From Chelonoidis abingdonii (Eukaryota > Chordata > Testudines > Testudinidae), in NCBI RefSeq assembly GCF_003597395.2, contig NC_133770.1, forward strand, positions 89,004,441 to 89,068,440: DNA of 64,000 nt, in the 5' to 3' direction. The notes under the pieces were generated by a model that was not told the DNA's origin, did not search any database, and was given only the letters and a program-made list of their open reading frames with translations. This document shows positions 14,301 through 29,300 of this stretch, piece by piece (position 1 is the first letter of the stretch; each line of letters opens with the position of its first letter). A program made the position numbers and the translations under genes.

Positions 14301-17300
14301 GTTTTCATGATTAAATTTTAAATTCTGAAATCAGTCATCTTAATCACATTTTGATAGTGGAGAAAAACAGATATTGTAAGAAAAAATAACTATAATTGAG
14401 ATCTTTCTTTAAAATGAATTAAGTTTCAGATGCGCCAATCACCACAATATAGAACAGGAGTGCATAACCAAATAAGGTCAGTTAATTAGTAGAAAAACAC
14501 ATCTCAAAACATTACCACACATAATTCTATATGAATTGCAAAAGGCTTGACACTGCATGAACTCTTTGGGGGAGGAAAAAAATAGAGAAAAAGCGTTAAT
14601 TTCACAATCATGCAATAAGGTTAAATTTCCAGCAAATATTGATCCAACTTACTCTCTAAAGAGAGTTCCAACACAGGGGACAGCATGCAAAAAGAAAAAA
14701 GGGGAAAAAAAGATAAAAACACACAAATTAGTTTCCATCAATGCAAAGTTCCTGTATGGATGAAAAAACACAAAAAATAAAAAGGAATTTCAAAACCTGT
14801 ACAGTAAATTTAAAATTATGTTTCTACTGTTCTTAGAATAGTTTGGAAATAAGCAGTTGGTTTGCTCCTGTTCATTTTTTTCCTTAAAACCAATTTTTTC
14901 CCCAGAAGGACACAACTACACTACTTTTTTCTTATACTTGGTTAAAGATGTACTGGAACACATTAAAAAAATTAGACCTTCACATCTTTATATATTGTAG
15001 TTATAATAATTCCTGTAGAAGCTGGGAGAAAAACTCTTAGAAAAGATTTTATAAGGTCACCTCATTTAATTAAAAATTAGGTTTTTTATATCTCTTTGAT
15101 GTTTAAAGTTGGGGTATCTTGCTGTGGAATGCACTGCTGGACAATTAATGGTTGGTAATATCTAGTGGTGGCAACACAGTCAGTGATTGGAACTGGGGTT
15201 AATTGTAAATATTTTTAAAAGTCACTACTGTACAGTCACAAACTTTGGTTTATATATAAAATGGATGATACCTCAGTTTACAAAACAAAAGAGGTGTTAT
15301 TATATCAATGTGACCAGCAAACACGAAAAGGAAAGAGATATTATATACATATTGAACGGAATAATTCTTTATGACATCTCAGTATCTATTTTAAAGTCAT
15401 CTTCATTCCAAAAAAGATGCCATGCATGCTTATAAATGTCACTTCTGGTTTTTTGTACACTCATCTCATGAAATAATTTAATTGCTATATTTGGCATATA
15501 CAATTTCAAGCTGGAATATTTTTAATTCTGCATATTTTGCGAAGGAAAATAAGTTTTTAGTATAAAGAAAATTTTCACTCAGTAGTTCTTTGATATATCA
15601 ACTGATGTAATGTTTGTAAACCAGCAGCTAAACTCCTATTAACTAGCGTCCAAGTCAAATAGTGACAAAAATCAGCAATTTGCCATTTCATCAACGTTGG
15701 TATATTTATGGAGTTTACATAAATGTTCTAGACAGCTATATTGCTAAAAGAATACTGTACATGCATGACCAAGCAAAATCATGCAGAAGTTTACAAAAGA
15801 TGCTCATCTCATACATTTATCACTTTGCTTCAGCAGTACCCACTGCCATTATTCATCTCCTGGAATTCTATATTTTTCAGTACTCTTTTTTTGTGTGTCG
15901 TCATTCTCTCTTCCTCCCCTCTTCTACTTCTGGCTGTTCACTTGATCTCTCTGGGGCATCTCTTCTTCAACTTTTCCCTTTTCCACTGCGTCCTCCTCTC
16001 TTGACTCACTATGATCCTCAAGGCCTTTACCCTTCAAGTTGAGGCCTCTATTCTCACGTGTACCCCAAAACTCCCGAATTTCTAATCTTGCCATAGGTGG
16101 CTATTACTCTGCTTTAGCCGTAAAAAGGGCAAACAGCAGATAAACTTTGACAAGTTAATTTGGTGCTTTACTGTTAACTTTCAATTAGTCAAGATTTCAG
16201 TACAGTTAACATATCATCAAGTTCTGAAGGTTTATCAAGTGTACATTAACATTTTGATAGGCATTTTTCAGTATTCTATTAGGAGCAGCCATCAGTTGTG
16301 ACATTTATAGTAGAGTTGTAAAATACTGAGATGAACTACTTTCTGTTTTGCTGTGAAACTTTGAGTGTTTTTGCTATCACTTAATCAATACTGATAGATG
16401 GACAGAAACTAGCATATGCTGTACATCTCAGACAAAATGATTACCTGTTACTTTCAATCCACAGAATACCTATAATTCAAGATAAGCCCTAAATTATAAA
16501 TAAACATGAAGTTTTAAAAATGTTTTATATTTATTTTCATATCAGCATCTGTATTGCTGTGGCCAGTTTTCTGAGACATTTCACTATAAGTTCGTTAATG
16601 GAGCATTAAATAAGGCACAATGGTCCACCCACTTGAGAGAGAGAGAAGGTAAACAACCAAAACTGAAAATATAACCCAAAAGTGGAGATTCAATAAAATA
16701 AGTTAGTTCAAATTGCTCTTAGAAACCCAAAAGAATATTTTAATTGTTATAGCATCATCCTGATTGATGAGGTACTGGTCCATATTTGCCTTGTAAAAAG
16801 TCATGTAATGTGAACAAAACATGATAACGTTTTATTGATAGCAATATATTCTTTACCTGCATTTTACTACATATTAATGACTATATAAAAAGAATTAAAT
16901 AAACTGTGGAGCCCTAATTTCCAACCAGTCATTTATCTATGAGAATAAAGGAAGACACACATAATCCATCATCACTCAAAAACATATACCCAAGAAAGCA
17001 TCTGAAGTATTTACCAAGGGTTGCTGATCAGCCTCATTTTGTAAATTTAACTAATATTTCTTGCATCAGATGAACTCAATATGTTCCTGAGTGAGAATCA
17101 CTTTTCATTTTACTTTTGCAACAAATACTACGAGCTTACAAGAATATTTAAGAATGCTGAACACTCTCTAAATGTTGAATACATTTCTACTTAGGTACAA
17201 TAAAGTATTATTTACTTTATCTCAATTATCCTTTATCAATAAAAGAAAAAATAAACTTGTTTCAAATCTCAAATTAAGTGGATCAAAACACCACAGTCTC

Positions 17301-20300
17301 CTTACATTCCATCAGTTAACTCAAACAGTGAAAATTAAGGACACATACCTATGCCTTACCACCTGTTTGCAAAGAGTTCCTAAATAACTCATATGACCAC
17401 CTCTCACAATTCAATGCTTATAATACACCTTTATGGCAAATACTTTTAGTGTGCAAATTAATACCTAATATCATTTACAGAAATTGTTCTGTAGTATTAA
17501 TCTACAATATTTCAATGTGCTGACTACAAGTAAACAAAGGAATATCAACAGAAAAAAATAAAACATACCTTGCTATGAGGGTCAGCAAACATCCTTGTGA
17601 AGATTTCACACAATCTTTTTAATTCAACGCGACTGTTAAAATGACATAACAATTAATTAGTCAACTACGGGATACTGTAAGGAATTATTTTAAAAGGACA
17701 CAGACTAGATACTTCAAGTCCAAAGGTCAGATTGAGAGGTTTTGAAAAATACCTTTTCAAACAGAAATATTTTCATTTTTGCTTAAAATCTAATTTGAAG
17801 TTTAACTTCAATTTAAACATTCTTATGCACTATTTGCAACCCAAACAACATAACAATGGTACTAGTACAGAACAACCAGTGAAACTGACTAGAAGCCAAA
17901 GTGAAAGTAACTATTAAATGTCTCTAATAATAAAGTTAATTTTACAATTTTCAGTTTGAACAATCTGATGTTAATACAGATAAAATCTATTTTTAAATAT
18001 GACTTAATCCAATAATGTCTCTTTATAGTAACACTTACAAAACGTTATATAACCAAAACATTGTTTAAATTTCCACTTATGACTGAAATATGAAACAGGG
18101 TATATTTAGAGACATTCTTAGCTAGGAAGGTGCTTCCCAACGCAGGCAGACAGACATGAGCTAGTTCTGCTTGAGCTAGCATGCTAAAAATAGCAGTGTA
18201 GCCATAAAACAGAATTGGTGGAGGCTCAGTCTATCCATTCTATATACCCAGAGGGACAGGCGGGATTGTACTGTATTCAAGTGGCGACTCCAAGCCATAG
18301 CCTTGCCCGCTGTGGCCACACTCCTATTTTTAGTGCACTAGCTTGAGTTGAGCTAGCAAATGTCTGTCTATCTGTGCTGGAAAGCACCCTCTCAGCAGCT
18401 GCGTAGATATACCGTAGGAGTATCAAATAGCTTCTGTTGAACGTAAGATTGCACCTCGAGTTGACACAAATTAGGACTTCACAAATTAGGAATTTTTCTG
18501 TCCTGAGGAGCTCTTGGTTTAAATTTTGTCTCTAATGCTATTAAATAAGGACTTCTATCACTATTTATTATTTCTTCAGTGCCACCAATAATTTCAACAC
18601 CGTACAAGGTTCCCAGACAAAAATTATGTTAAACTAGAACATACATCAGTAATTTAAAGATAAAAATATTACAGGGATGTTGTAATTATCCCCCAAATAA
18701 GAATTACAAACCCAGGAAATTAAGAGTAAATTTAAAAGAAATCTAAACATGACAAGGTACGAGAATGCTGTTAAGGTTTGTTTGTTTATTTAACTCTGCT
18801 TTGTAAAGATATCGTTGTGATGAGAAACAATTATGAATAGTGCACTACAGTCCCAGATTAAACTAAACTGATTTTTAAAGACATCTGATAATTTTTTAAA
18901 AATGCTTCCCTCATGGTATCATTGCAAGGAAGAGATAAGGTTATTTGGGTGCCCTAACTGTGTATTTACATATTAACATGTTTGGATTTCTTTTAAATTT
19001 AATCTTAAATCTGAATTTCTTAAGTTTTCACTGCTTGTTTTTCGGGATACTTAAATGTAATGTTTTTACTTACATTACTAATATACAGTCAAACTTAATT
19101 ATAGTTTAATCTAAGTTCTTAGATATGATTCACTTTTAAAAAAACCCTTTATATTTGCACACTAAAAAAAAAATCCCATGAGTAGTGTTAACCATGTGGT
19201 ATTTTCATTGATTTGAAGATCTGCTGCATAACCCCAAGATCTGAATTTTATTTCAACTTTTCAGACCAGATTAACCAGCATACTCTGGATGCTTTACTCA
19301 CTTTGGAGACAGACCGTACATAACCGCTTTCCGCTTCATCCTCCCCCTTCCCGTTTTCCCCTTTCTCCTGCGCTCCAAATTCCCCTGCACATCACCTCTC
19401 AATATTTCCCCTCCTGCTCTCCTTGCTGAGTAAATGTGGTCAAAGGGTATTTTTTTAAAAAAATATTTTTTTTAAGACTGACACTTTCGCCATTATTTTT
19501 CATAAACTGAGCATTTCTGCTTTAACAGGAGCTAAAGAATAGTGTTCTTCTACAAATAATTTCATCAAGATATGCCCTTTTCAAAATGGCTCCCATCTTC
19601 TATTGTCCTCAATGAAACAAAGGCCACAGCTGTCCTAAACTGCCCTTTCAAAGTAACCACTAGCTCCCTGAAAATAGCATAGTGTAGGCCTAGCTTGACA
19701 TAAGTAACTTGTCTTATTTCTTTGTGGTCCTGATTTGGAAGGTGAATAGAAAGTTAAGTTGTAAACAGGGTCTTGACAAGCAGTATCCTGGAGTCAGCTA
19801 ACTAAAATAAGCAGCAACACCCTAATGCTAACGACAATGGATAAGATAAACCTGCAATATGAAGATCATGTTCTGCATGAAAAGCACATGGACAGAACAT
19901 GCTGCACAGGGATTGGTTCCTGCAAAATAACCAAGCCAATCCAAAAATGTGTGATGTAATGTACAGCAAATGCAATATAATGTGTAAATGTATATAAAAG
20001 AAGAGGTTTTCAGTATAACTCTGGATGCATGGTAAGCCCTAAATCCAACCCCGATGCTTGAGTCTGAGCAACTCAGCATAGCTTTGCTGTATGCCAAATA
20101 CAGGAACCTGAGTGATGAAATCTGGAGTCAAATTGAGTGATTTGGATCCCAGAGAACAGGATGAAGTGTTCTCCCAGAACTGGACACGGTGTTCTGGATA
20201 AGCTGAGAGGAAACACTTTCAGAGGGAATCCCAACACAGGAATCCTCACTCTTCTGTGCGGGTAGCTTGGCTTAACTCCCCATTCTGAGCAATGGGAGAT

Positions 20301-23300
20301 GATGGCTACTTCCAGAATTTCAACTCTCGATAGTTTAAGGGTATTGGGATGAGGGACAAGGATCTCTGGTACTTATTGTAGAAGTAAAAGTGTTTAAGCA
20401 TGTTTCCTTCCTGGTTTGAGGCCAGTTTTTGCAATTTCTTCTGACTCTGCAAGTACCTTGTCCTCCTTCTTGCTAAAAGAACTGGTCACTTGTGAATTTT
20501 ACACAGTTCATAGTATCTGATCTGTGTGAATCTAATATCCCGATCTACAGTCACAGGTTCCTCCAGGCTATGTCAATGAAAGACATGGACCTTGCTCTGA
20601 GCATCCACAGATGTGTATGCTAGGAAAGTAGCAGCTAAGGAAATCTTACTTTGGATAAAGTCTACATTTTCAGTAAGTAAAGACTTTAGGTTTTTAAGCT
20701 GTGTTCCTAAAAAAATTGTCCCAAGAAAACAGGAAATGAGATACTATTCTTTTACATACCAGGAAACTGATTATCATCATTTTTCTCCATTTACAGGATA
20801 ATGCAAAGAGATCTCACAGAAACATTGCAATCTGCATTATTTATTCAGAAGAATATACTACTTTGCTTATTTCAGTAATTTGAAACTCCAATTCTACCTT
20901 AAGGCTACATCTACACATAAAGGTACTGGGAAAATGAGCCTCAGCTGCAAAACAGTGCGCCCCCTACCCCCAGAAATCTATTCTTGAGTAAGACACATTG
21001 TCTTACCTTAAAGTCCTCTGGTTTTTTAATAAATTCTGTAGACCTAGAAGACCTTCTTTTCTTTCTGACCAGTTGGAGCTAGCACAGCGATTGAGGACCT
21101 CTGCCACATCTTCTGTCTGCCGCATATATGTAGGTATGCTGCCATTGCGAGAGCTGTATGATCTTTCTGAACAGGCACTGGATGCATCACTGTTGGCATC
21201 ATCATCAGAGTACATTCCATATGATTCGTACCTCCTTCGTACAGGCTTTTTCTATCACATACAGACTCCCAGATTAGCAATGATCACAAAGAGGTGTCAA
21301 ATTTTGTATTTGCACATATCTATACAAAAGGCTAGCACCTTCACTGACCACCTGCATTGACATTATGGCTCCAATTCCATTGTTTAACAAGTCAAGCAAC
21401 ATTAATATCTTAAAGTCAGATTGATTATATAGAATTCTAAAAGTAAAAATGAAGCAAATAGCACATGACAGGTTATCCACCTAATCAGTTTTCTTCTGCA
21501 TACGTTTTACTTGTGAAAAATACAAATATTTATCATAATAGAGGGAGAACAGAGATACTGAAATTTAGTCATTTCACTCAACTGTACACAACTTCAAATT
21601 AACAATATAAAGTTTAAAATTACATTTTCTATTACTTCTTTATTTATGTTTAGTTTTGTACAATCTTAGCACATACTATATTAAAACGTTAAACTATCAG
21701 AAGTAAGGGGAAAACGGTGATTTCTATACCTTAGTCCGTATGTCTCCTAAGAGCTGATAGCAGTGAATTATTGAAGAGAAATAGAGAAATTAAGAACATT
21801 GAGGATAATTGCCATGTACTAGTACCATAACTAACTTTCATTATGGTATCGTCTGTCACTGGAAGCAACAGTGGGTTCTTTGTTTTTTTTTACTACATTG
21901 AAGAAAATGGCTATTAGCATGCAACTTTATTTATTCTTTGCCTCACGATCTCTGGTATAAAATATGTAACATTGCCATATCACGTATTACGAATAAGAAA
22001 TTTTACCTCATCTATACTTTTCCAGGAAAACACATCATTATATAATTTATTAGGTCTTTACAAACTAAGATAAGACACAAACTTCCCAGCTTAAAACTTT
22101 CTGGCTGTCTTACACAATGGCAATTCAACTTGAGGACCCTGTTATATACAGTCAGCTGTCTCAGCACCAACCAATCAAATGTTCCTGGTTTTGGAATTTT
22201 TTGTCAAAATGTTTTTCCCCTTTTTCTATTGTGGAAGTTTTCTGACCAGCTCTGCTCTCAGCATCTGGAACCTTCCACCCAATTCTGGAATTGCAAAGAG
22301 ACTCTCTATAGAAGCAAATTGCTAGAATGCCTTATAAGAATTAATTTTAAAATACAAAAAACAAAAAACAAACAAAAAACAACTAACACCCTCTTCGGTC
22401 TCAAAAAATAACCAAAAAACCAAAAACATGAAACCCAAACAGGCCAAGGGATTCAGAAAACCAGACTTCTCACCCTAGAGGAAAAGAAAAAAAAATACAA
22501 CTCTGTGAAAGAAACCTGCTATCCAAACTCTGAATCAGAGGTGTGTAGTGAGAATCCTGTTTGATTATACAGTCAAAGAAGCAGACGTATAAGTGAATAC
22601 TTTTCCCTTTATTAACATTACAATTTGCACAGAATTCTCACTCTTCAATGCTGAATAACTTGAGGGATGCTCCTAAAACAAACAACACTTAAACAGTGTA
22701 ACAAGTAGGCCTATGCTTAACTGTATGTGGAATTATTTCACGACCTTCGGAAGGAATCCAGAATATGCTCATAGCACCACATTATCAATGTAAAACCTGA
22801 TTTAAAGTGGATCAGTCAGAGCTTGAAGCTCTGTGAATTGAGCTCTTTGCTACCAGGAAAATGACCATTCATATAAGAAATGTTAATTGGTAGAATCTGA
22901 ATGCTTGAAAGTAGCATTCATCAGTTTTGGGCAGACTATGTTAATACCATAACAGAAGGAGGGGGTGCGCTTATTAATTAACGAGTTATTTCTAACACGT
23001 AAAGAGCCACGTGAATCAGGTGACCAAGCCCTGCGAGACACTTCTTTAAATTCAACTGATCCACGATAGCCCAAAACAGTTGCCAAATAAACAGGAATAG
23101 AATAAATCTTTAATCCTTGACTCTCAATTAAATGGTAGTGTTGCAGTTTTGTGGGGCTGGTGGCAAGAGGGGAGAGAGAGAATTAGGTCAATTTACATTA
23201 CAAATATTTACAAATAGATGTCATGATACTGGAGTTCTACCTTTTCAAGAACCTGGAGAGGGACAGATTCCTGTACTGCATCAGAGCAAAATAAACTCAG

Positions 23301-26300
23301 AGCCAGATTCTAATCCAAATGGATAGTCACTACCAATCAGAGCAAGACTGGGGACCACCCATGCCAGGGGCTTTGCTACAAGAGGTTATGGTGGACAGAT
23401 GTACAGATGACATTTCCTTCTCCAGTGGGTGGAGAGGCATTCCTTATTAGTGTGATCTTCCAGCATGAGAAGCACAAAACTGATAGTTTCTCATTCAGGT
23501 AAGCAGCCTTCTAAAACCTCAGTGAGTGAAACAGTAGCAGAAGACAAAATTGAGGAAGAGACATTTGTAAACCTGACTCCCTCTAAGACACCACCCTCCC
23601 ATCACACACACAGACAAACTGAATCTTAATTGTTCTTTTCCATGAAGCTAACAGAAAGTTCTTCACTTTCAGAGGTACTGGACAGTTTTTGAGTGCAGGT
23701 AGCCAGGATTTACCAAAAGGTCAGTCACACCCTGAACAGTTTTGCTTGACAGGATTTCAGCAATGGAGGAAGAGGAGACTATTTTCTTGACTTTTATCTC
23801 AGCCAAGGTACAGGTATAGGAGTTTTAAAAAGCTATGATACGATTACTCTGACTCAGAGTGGTTTCTGCCAATGACACTCTAACCTCTGTCCTCCAAACA
23901 TTTAATCTATAAAAACACATTGACCTATGAAAGTAATGGACAGGAAAAAACAAAGCAAGGAATCACTTAACTGATGACTTTATGAATATAAGTGGCGTAC
24001 TACAGGACAACATGCTAAATACCAACTTATGACAAAACACAGGAGACCACCTTTGATTTCAGGATGTTAAATTAATCTGAATTTGAACATTTGCTAATGT
24101 GAAATTAAGGCTAAGAAAATACAGAAACAACAACAACAAAAAAGTAAAATATGCTTAGATCTGACTTGATTTAATAGAGGAAGAAAGTAAAGAAAATCTC
24201 TTCAAAATATTAAATCAACCTTTTATTTTTGATGGTTAAAAATATCAAAGAAAGGTAAATAAGTGGAACTGGTTGGAAATTCACTAACGGAACTTCTTCC
24301 ATCAGAAAGCATCAATTACTTGAAATTGAGACATCTGTGGGACTGTGTCCATTTTGATAACATTCTGATGGAAATCAGGCACGTCTCCAATGGACAGCCA
24401 CATACTGTTTTTCTGCCAGCTTGTCTGCTAGGCTCCTTGGCAGCCCAGCTGGAGATAATTGTGGAGCCCAGACTTCCAAGCTCCTGGCTCCCAAGCTCCC
24501 AGACTTGCAGCTCTTTGGCAGCTCCTAGGTAGCTTGCCTAATGGGGCACTGCAGAGCTGGGGCCTCTTAAGGAGGTGAGCTGTCATTTACCTGTCTGACT
24601 GGTTCACCACCTGGCCAGCTCCCCATAAAATATTTTTTTTTTTAACCCAATTTTGCTATAGAATGGAAATTTTTTCAAAATCTATAATTTTTTAATGGAA
24701 CAAAAATCTCAATGCTGCTTAGTTCCAGTAAAGAGGTTCTTCATTTTTTGTATAACATGCAAAATATATTTATATACTAGAAAGTATAGGATAAATATGA
24801 CGTTACCAACTTTACATGCGTATATATTTATTTTCCTGTTGCGCTGTACTGATTTACAAGGTAAACAAGTGTCCTATTATCCACGTTTTAATCATTTTAA
24901 AGTTGTGATATCAATTTGACAGTCATTATCATGGCAAATCCCAAAAGGATCTCCTTGCACAATGAGTACCATCTGGATTGATTAACTTGACAATAGCTGA
25001 GAAATAAAACTACAGCCAAGTCAGTCTCTGAATCACAAGTCTGCCTTTTGTTCTACATAGGTACAATGGCAGAGCAACTTAACTTTCAACATATGTTTTT
25101 ATTTTTTAAGTTCCAATAATTAACATAATTCTGAGCCAAGACATAGAAAATGGAAACCAGATCCAAAGAATCTACGATCTTGAGAAGATATTGGAACAGT
25201 TTCAGATTTTGGACACATCATTAATTTGCTTGTTCAGAGCTTTAGTTTTTATTCAAAGGGGAAAAAAATTCAATCAATCACTCGTCTTGTATTACACTAG
25301 CTGTTCATGCTATCATTTAATCAAAATTCCACCTCAATGAGCTAGCTCAGGTAAACAAACATAATTTCAAACCTAAGGAACTAAACTGTTTCACAGTTCA
25401 GAATGGATATAAATACATACACCCCTACCCCGATATAACGTGACCCAATATAACATGAATTCAGATATAACGTGGTAAAGTTCAAAGTTTTTAGTCTACT
25501 TAAAATGATAAATGGAGGATTCTTACCAATGCATCTGCTACTGCTTCTTCTACATCAGAACCTGTGTTCAGAACTCTCATAGCACTAACCGATGATGACA
25601 ATCTACTTGACTGACTGATCCCAAACCCTGTACCTGTCATAACAGAATAAGAAAATAATAAACATTTAAATCAGAATTGCAACATGGAAAATAGAATTTC
25701 AGTCACTTAAAAAAACCCAACCAGAAGTATAGTAATTGGCAAGTGCTCTGCTCTCCTTAATTTCATTTAACTGAAAAGTTAAAAAAAGAACGGATGTGGT
25801 AATTATCTGATTTATATTTCTGCAGCAAAAGAATCGGAAAAACAAACAAAAATTAATCAATGATTAAACAGAATGTCTGATAAATATTTGTACTACGAAA
25901 GAAAGGAATCAAGAGGCTCAACTGAAGCGTTTGTACTACAGAGCTACTTTTCTTTTGAAGAGCACCTGTTAAAATATATTAATCATTTGGGTTTTTTTAA
26001 ATTTTTTTAAAAATAAAATGCAAAATATAAGGAGGGCTACCAACAGCGCTATGTTACAGAACTACATGCATAAAAAGTGCTACAAATACCAAACAATGAG
26101 GAACTAAAATAAAGTAAATCTGCCAGTAAAAAAACCTGTAAATATATTACTGGGGGTGGGGGGGAGAGGGAGCTGACCTTGGGAAAGAAAAGCTTGCAAT
26201 GTGTACACATCGACCTTGATTATCCAAAACACAGAACTCAAATTAATGTAAATAATAAATAGGGTAGTTTTAAAAAATGGATTGTAAGGAAAACCAAGTG

Positions 26301-29300
26301 GGAAAAAAATATCCAGGATGACTGCACAGATGACAGCAAAGTGTACTCATCCTTCACCTGTAGCCCCATATACTTCTGGGGTGTAGAGGGCACCAGTAGA
26401 TCTGGAGTGATGCCTGGAAGCTGCAATAACAGGATCATATGAACCTTATCTATTATCAAGGAAGCAAGGTACAGTGACAACTGTATAGATAAGGAGAATA
26501 CTTTTTAGGAAACAGATGTAGCATTACTGCATGAAATAGAACAAATTAACAGAGAAAATATGAAATAAAGTTTCAGAAAGCAAGTCCCTCAACTAAATAA
26601 CAAGTGGGTTATTGTTCAGAAGCCAATTCATGCCGCAGAAAATTTAGAGCAAGCATTCCCTTCTTTAATTCAAAGCAAAACACATATATACACCCCTATA
26701 TGAGCCTTTTAAAACAGCCCACTGAGTCTGTACCTTAACTGCAAAGTTAACTTGACTTGTCTACACTGGAGGGCCTAGCTTGAATGATAGCAGCCACAGT
26801 GCAAAATAATACTTGAGCTGCACAGAATAATTAGATTACTGCAGAGTTATTGTATTAGCAGATGACAAGTTGTGCTATCTTGAGCTGTAGCCTATACTCT
26901 TGAAAGGGTAGCTAATTCAAGTTAAAAGTACCACTAGGCTCAAATTAATGTTTTTTGTGCCTGGATAATAAAAATGATTTAAAAAGGTGTATTTTTTTAA
27001 AATAACTTTTCATTTAATTTTTAATAATAAAGTATTTAAAAATAAATTCAAATTTAATTTTAAACCTCTATTAAGGCCTAAATTTACAATTATTCTACTT
27101 AAATAAATAAATATATGTTACATCAATTAATGAGATTAAAGAGTGCTGCTTTTTAAATTATATTTAGATTTCTGAAGTCAACTCAAATTTTTATAAATGT
27201 GACACAATGTCAGGTACTGCATTAAGAATCTGCATTATTTTCAGTCTTTATAATGGAGTGTATATTGGTACAGATGAACCTCTCTAATCTGGCACTTGCT
27301 GGTCCGGTAACATCCGTGGTCCGGCATAGGCGCCGACTCCGTGAGTGCTCCGGGGCTGGAGCACCCATGAGGAAAAATTAGTGGGTGCGGAGTATTCACC
27401 AGCACCAAGCTCCCCCGTGCCTCTCACATGCTGGTGTCCCCACACTTGCCAACTCCTCCTCCTCCCACCCAGTGCTTCTGGAGTGCCCTGAACAGCTGAT
27501 TCACAAATTCAAGCTCTGGGAAGGAGGGGGAGGACCTGGGGCCAGGGCTGGGACCCTGGGCGAGGGGCTAGCAGCTGGAAGCCAGCAGCTGGGACCAGGT
27601 GGCAACGGGGCCAAGCTGGTGCGGGGACCACACTGGGTGCACTGCCTGCGAGTGCTGCAGCATCCCCTACATACATGCCTACAGAGACCCCCGGCACTCT
27701 GCATTGACCTCCCGGGGTTCTGCAAATACTCTGGTTCGGCACCGGTCAGGTCCTGAGGGTGCCGGACTAGAGAGGTACAACCTGTATTTACATTTTTTCA
27801 AATGCAAGTACTTTCAGTTACTGGTGTGCAGAAAAGCTTGTGTCTTAATTTTAGTTTCAGTTTAGCTAGCAAGTACAGTGAGAATATTTTCTTCATTTGG
27901 ACTAGTTCATTCAAAGCTGAGAAACTGATTGGGAGTTGAAAAAGCAGGAAAGCTTGTTTTCCTCTTCCAATCTATGAATAAAAATATGTGGGACAGGATG
28001 AGATCTACTAATTCTAAACATTTGAAGGCCATGGGGCCAGACTATCAAAGGTATTTAGGTTTTAACTGCTTTTGAAAATCTCACTAGGCACCTTTCTGCA
28101 TCTTTAGGTGCCTAAATACCTTTGAAAATCAGTCACAATGTCCTTCAAGTTTTTAGGATTAACTTCCCTTAGAAATGAAACTTAAATACCTTCAAAAATC
28201 TGGCTCATGGTGACAAACAATCCATCAGTTTACTAACTACAGTTAATACTTCCTTTCTTTAACTAATCAGTTTTAAATGCAAAATATGTTCTGATAAACT
28301 TATTTGTTTTTCTTATGTATCGACATATTTAAGGTAATTTTATTTAATAATTTAAAAATGCTGGTTTTGTACTATTTAAATTTAATTCAAATTTCCATCC
28401 AAATATATCTTGACCCCAACCCTGAGTAAAAAATTATAATCTACTAGGAAAGAATTGTATCATTCACCATTTTCTAATTGTAAAAATTAAGAATCTGAAC
28501 AAATTTATGACAAGCTATACAACTGATTAAATACATATGTCCAGATCTTGTACATCCTCCTGATTAGTAAGAAGTACGGCCAAATTTAGTGTAAAAGCTT
28601 TATTTGGTTGCAAATCGGCATGTTTTAATGGTTATACAAACCAATGAGAATGAACCTGTCTGTAAGAAAATAACTACCTTAAATATGTTGATTCATAAGA
28701 AAAACAAGTAAGTTTATCAAAACATATTTTGCATTTAAAAATGGTTAAAGAAAGGAAGTACAAATGCAAACAAGATTGAAATTAGTTATTAAGTCAAGGT
28801 TTCCTGCTTACTGATTTAAATAAGGAATAAAATCTGTGATTTAAATCAATCAATCCTGGTATGGACAGGACTCGAGTTACAGGTAACATTCCACTTATAA
28901 CCTGAGTTGACTTTACAGTGAAGACAAGCCCCCTTAGTATGCAATAGATGACATTTTTTCATTGTAAATTTTGTAATCCACTAAGCAACGTTTAATATAT
29001 TTTGCATCAATATAAATATGCTTACATTATTTAACTATGAAGTATGTTTTTTCTCTCCCACTAACTATATTATTGGATGTTTGGTTCTTTGGCAATCATA
29101 TGCTAGCATACTCGACTAGACACTCAGCAGTACAAAAGTCAACACAAAATCAATGGCAGCGACACATGCTATCTGCAGGGCTTTGAACACATGCAATAGT
29201 GGGAGCAATTTCTCTATAATCTTCCACAGAAAATTCAAATCTTCCACTCAAGATATGAATTAAGAGTTCACAATATCACTAGGAATTCTATTTAAAACAA

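Larger units (their letters stand above)
8562..17568 (-). other. CLASP2 intron, 9.0 kb
   Basis: Long intron between the ADPHSK and VFSMFL exons. Besides the poly-G run, the palindromic repeat near 9.3 kb, a CR1-like tail near 11.9 kb and a possible LTR-like block near 13 kb, it contains CAAA- and A-rich simple sequence (10347-10376, 12459-12487, 14100-14150). 13.45-17.57 kb is AT-rich and I see nothing recognisable there. Confidence 0.8.

Noticed and set aside
19750..20140. TATA-like tatataaaagaagagg with flanking sequence, possible solo LTR or intronic promoter
   Set aside because: No TG..CA ends, target duplication or polyadenylation site could be fixed; kept only as a remark in the intron entry.
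27385..27756. 123-codon plus-strand frame and antisense frames in a GC-rich patch
   Set aside because: Entirely inside a transposon with TIRs and TA duplication; low-complexity Pro/Gly/Arg peptide. Also rejected as a CpG-island promoter for the same reason.
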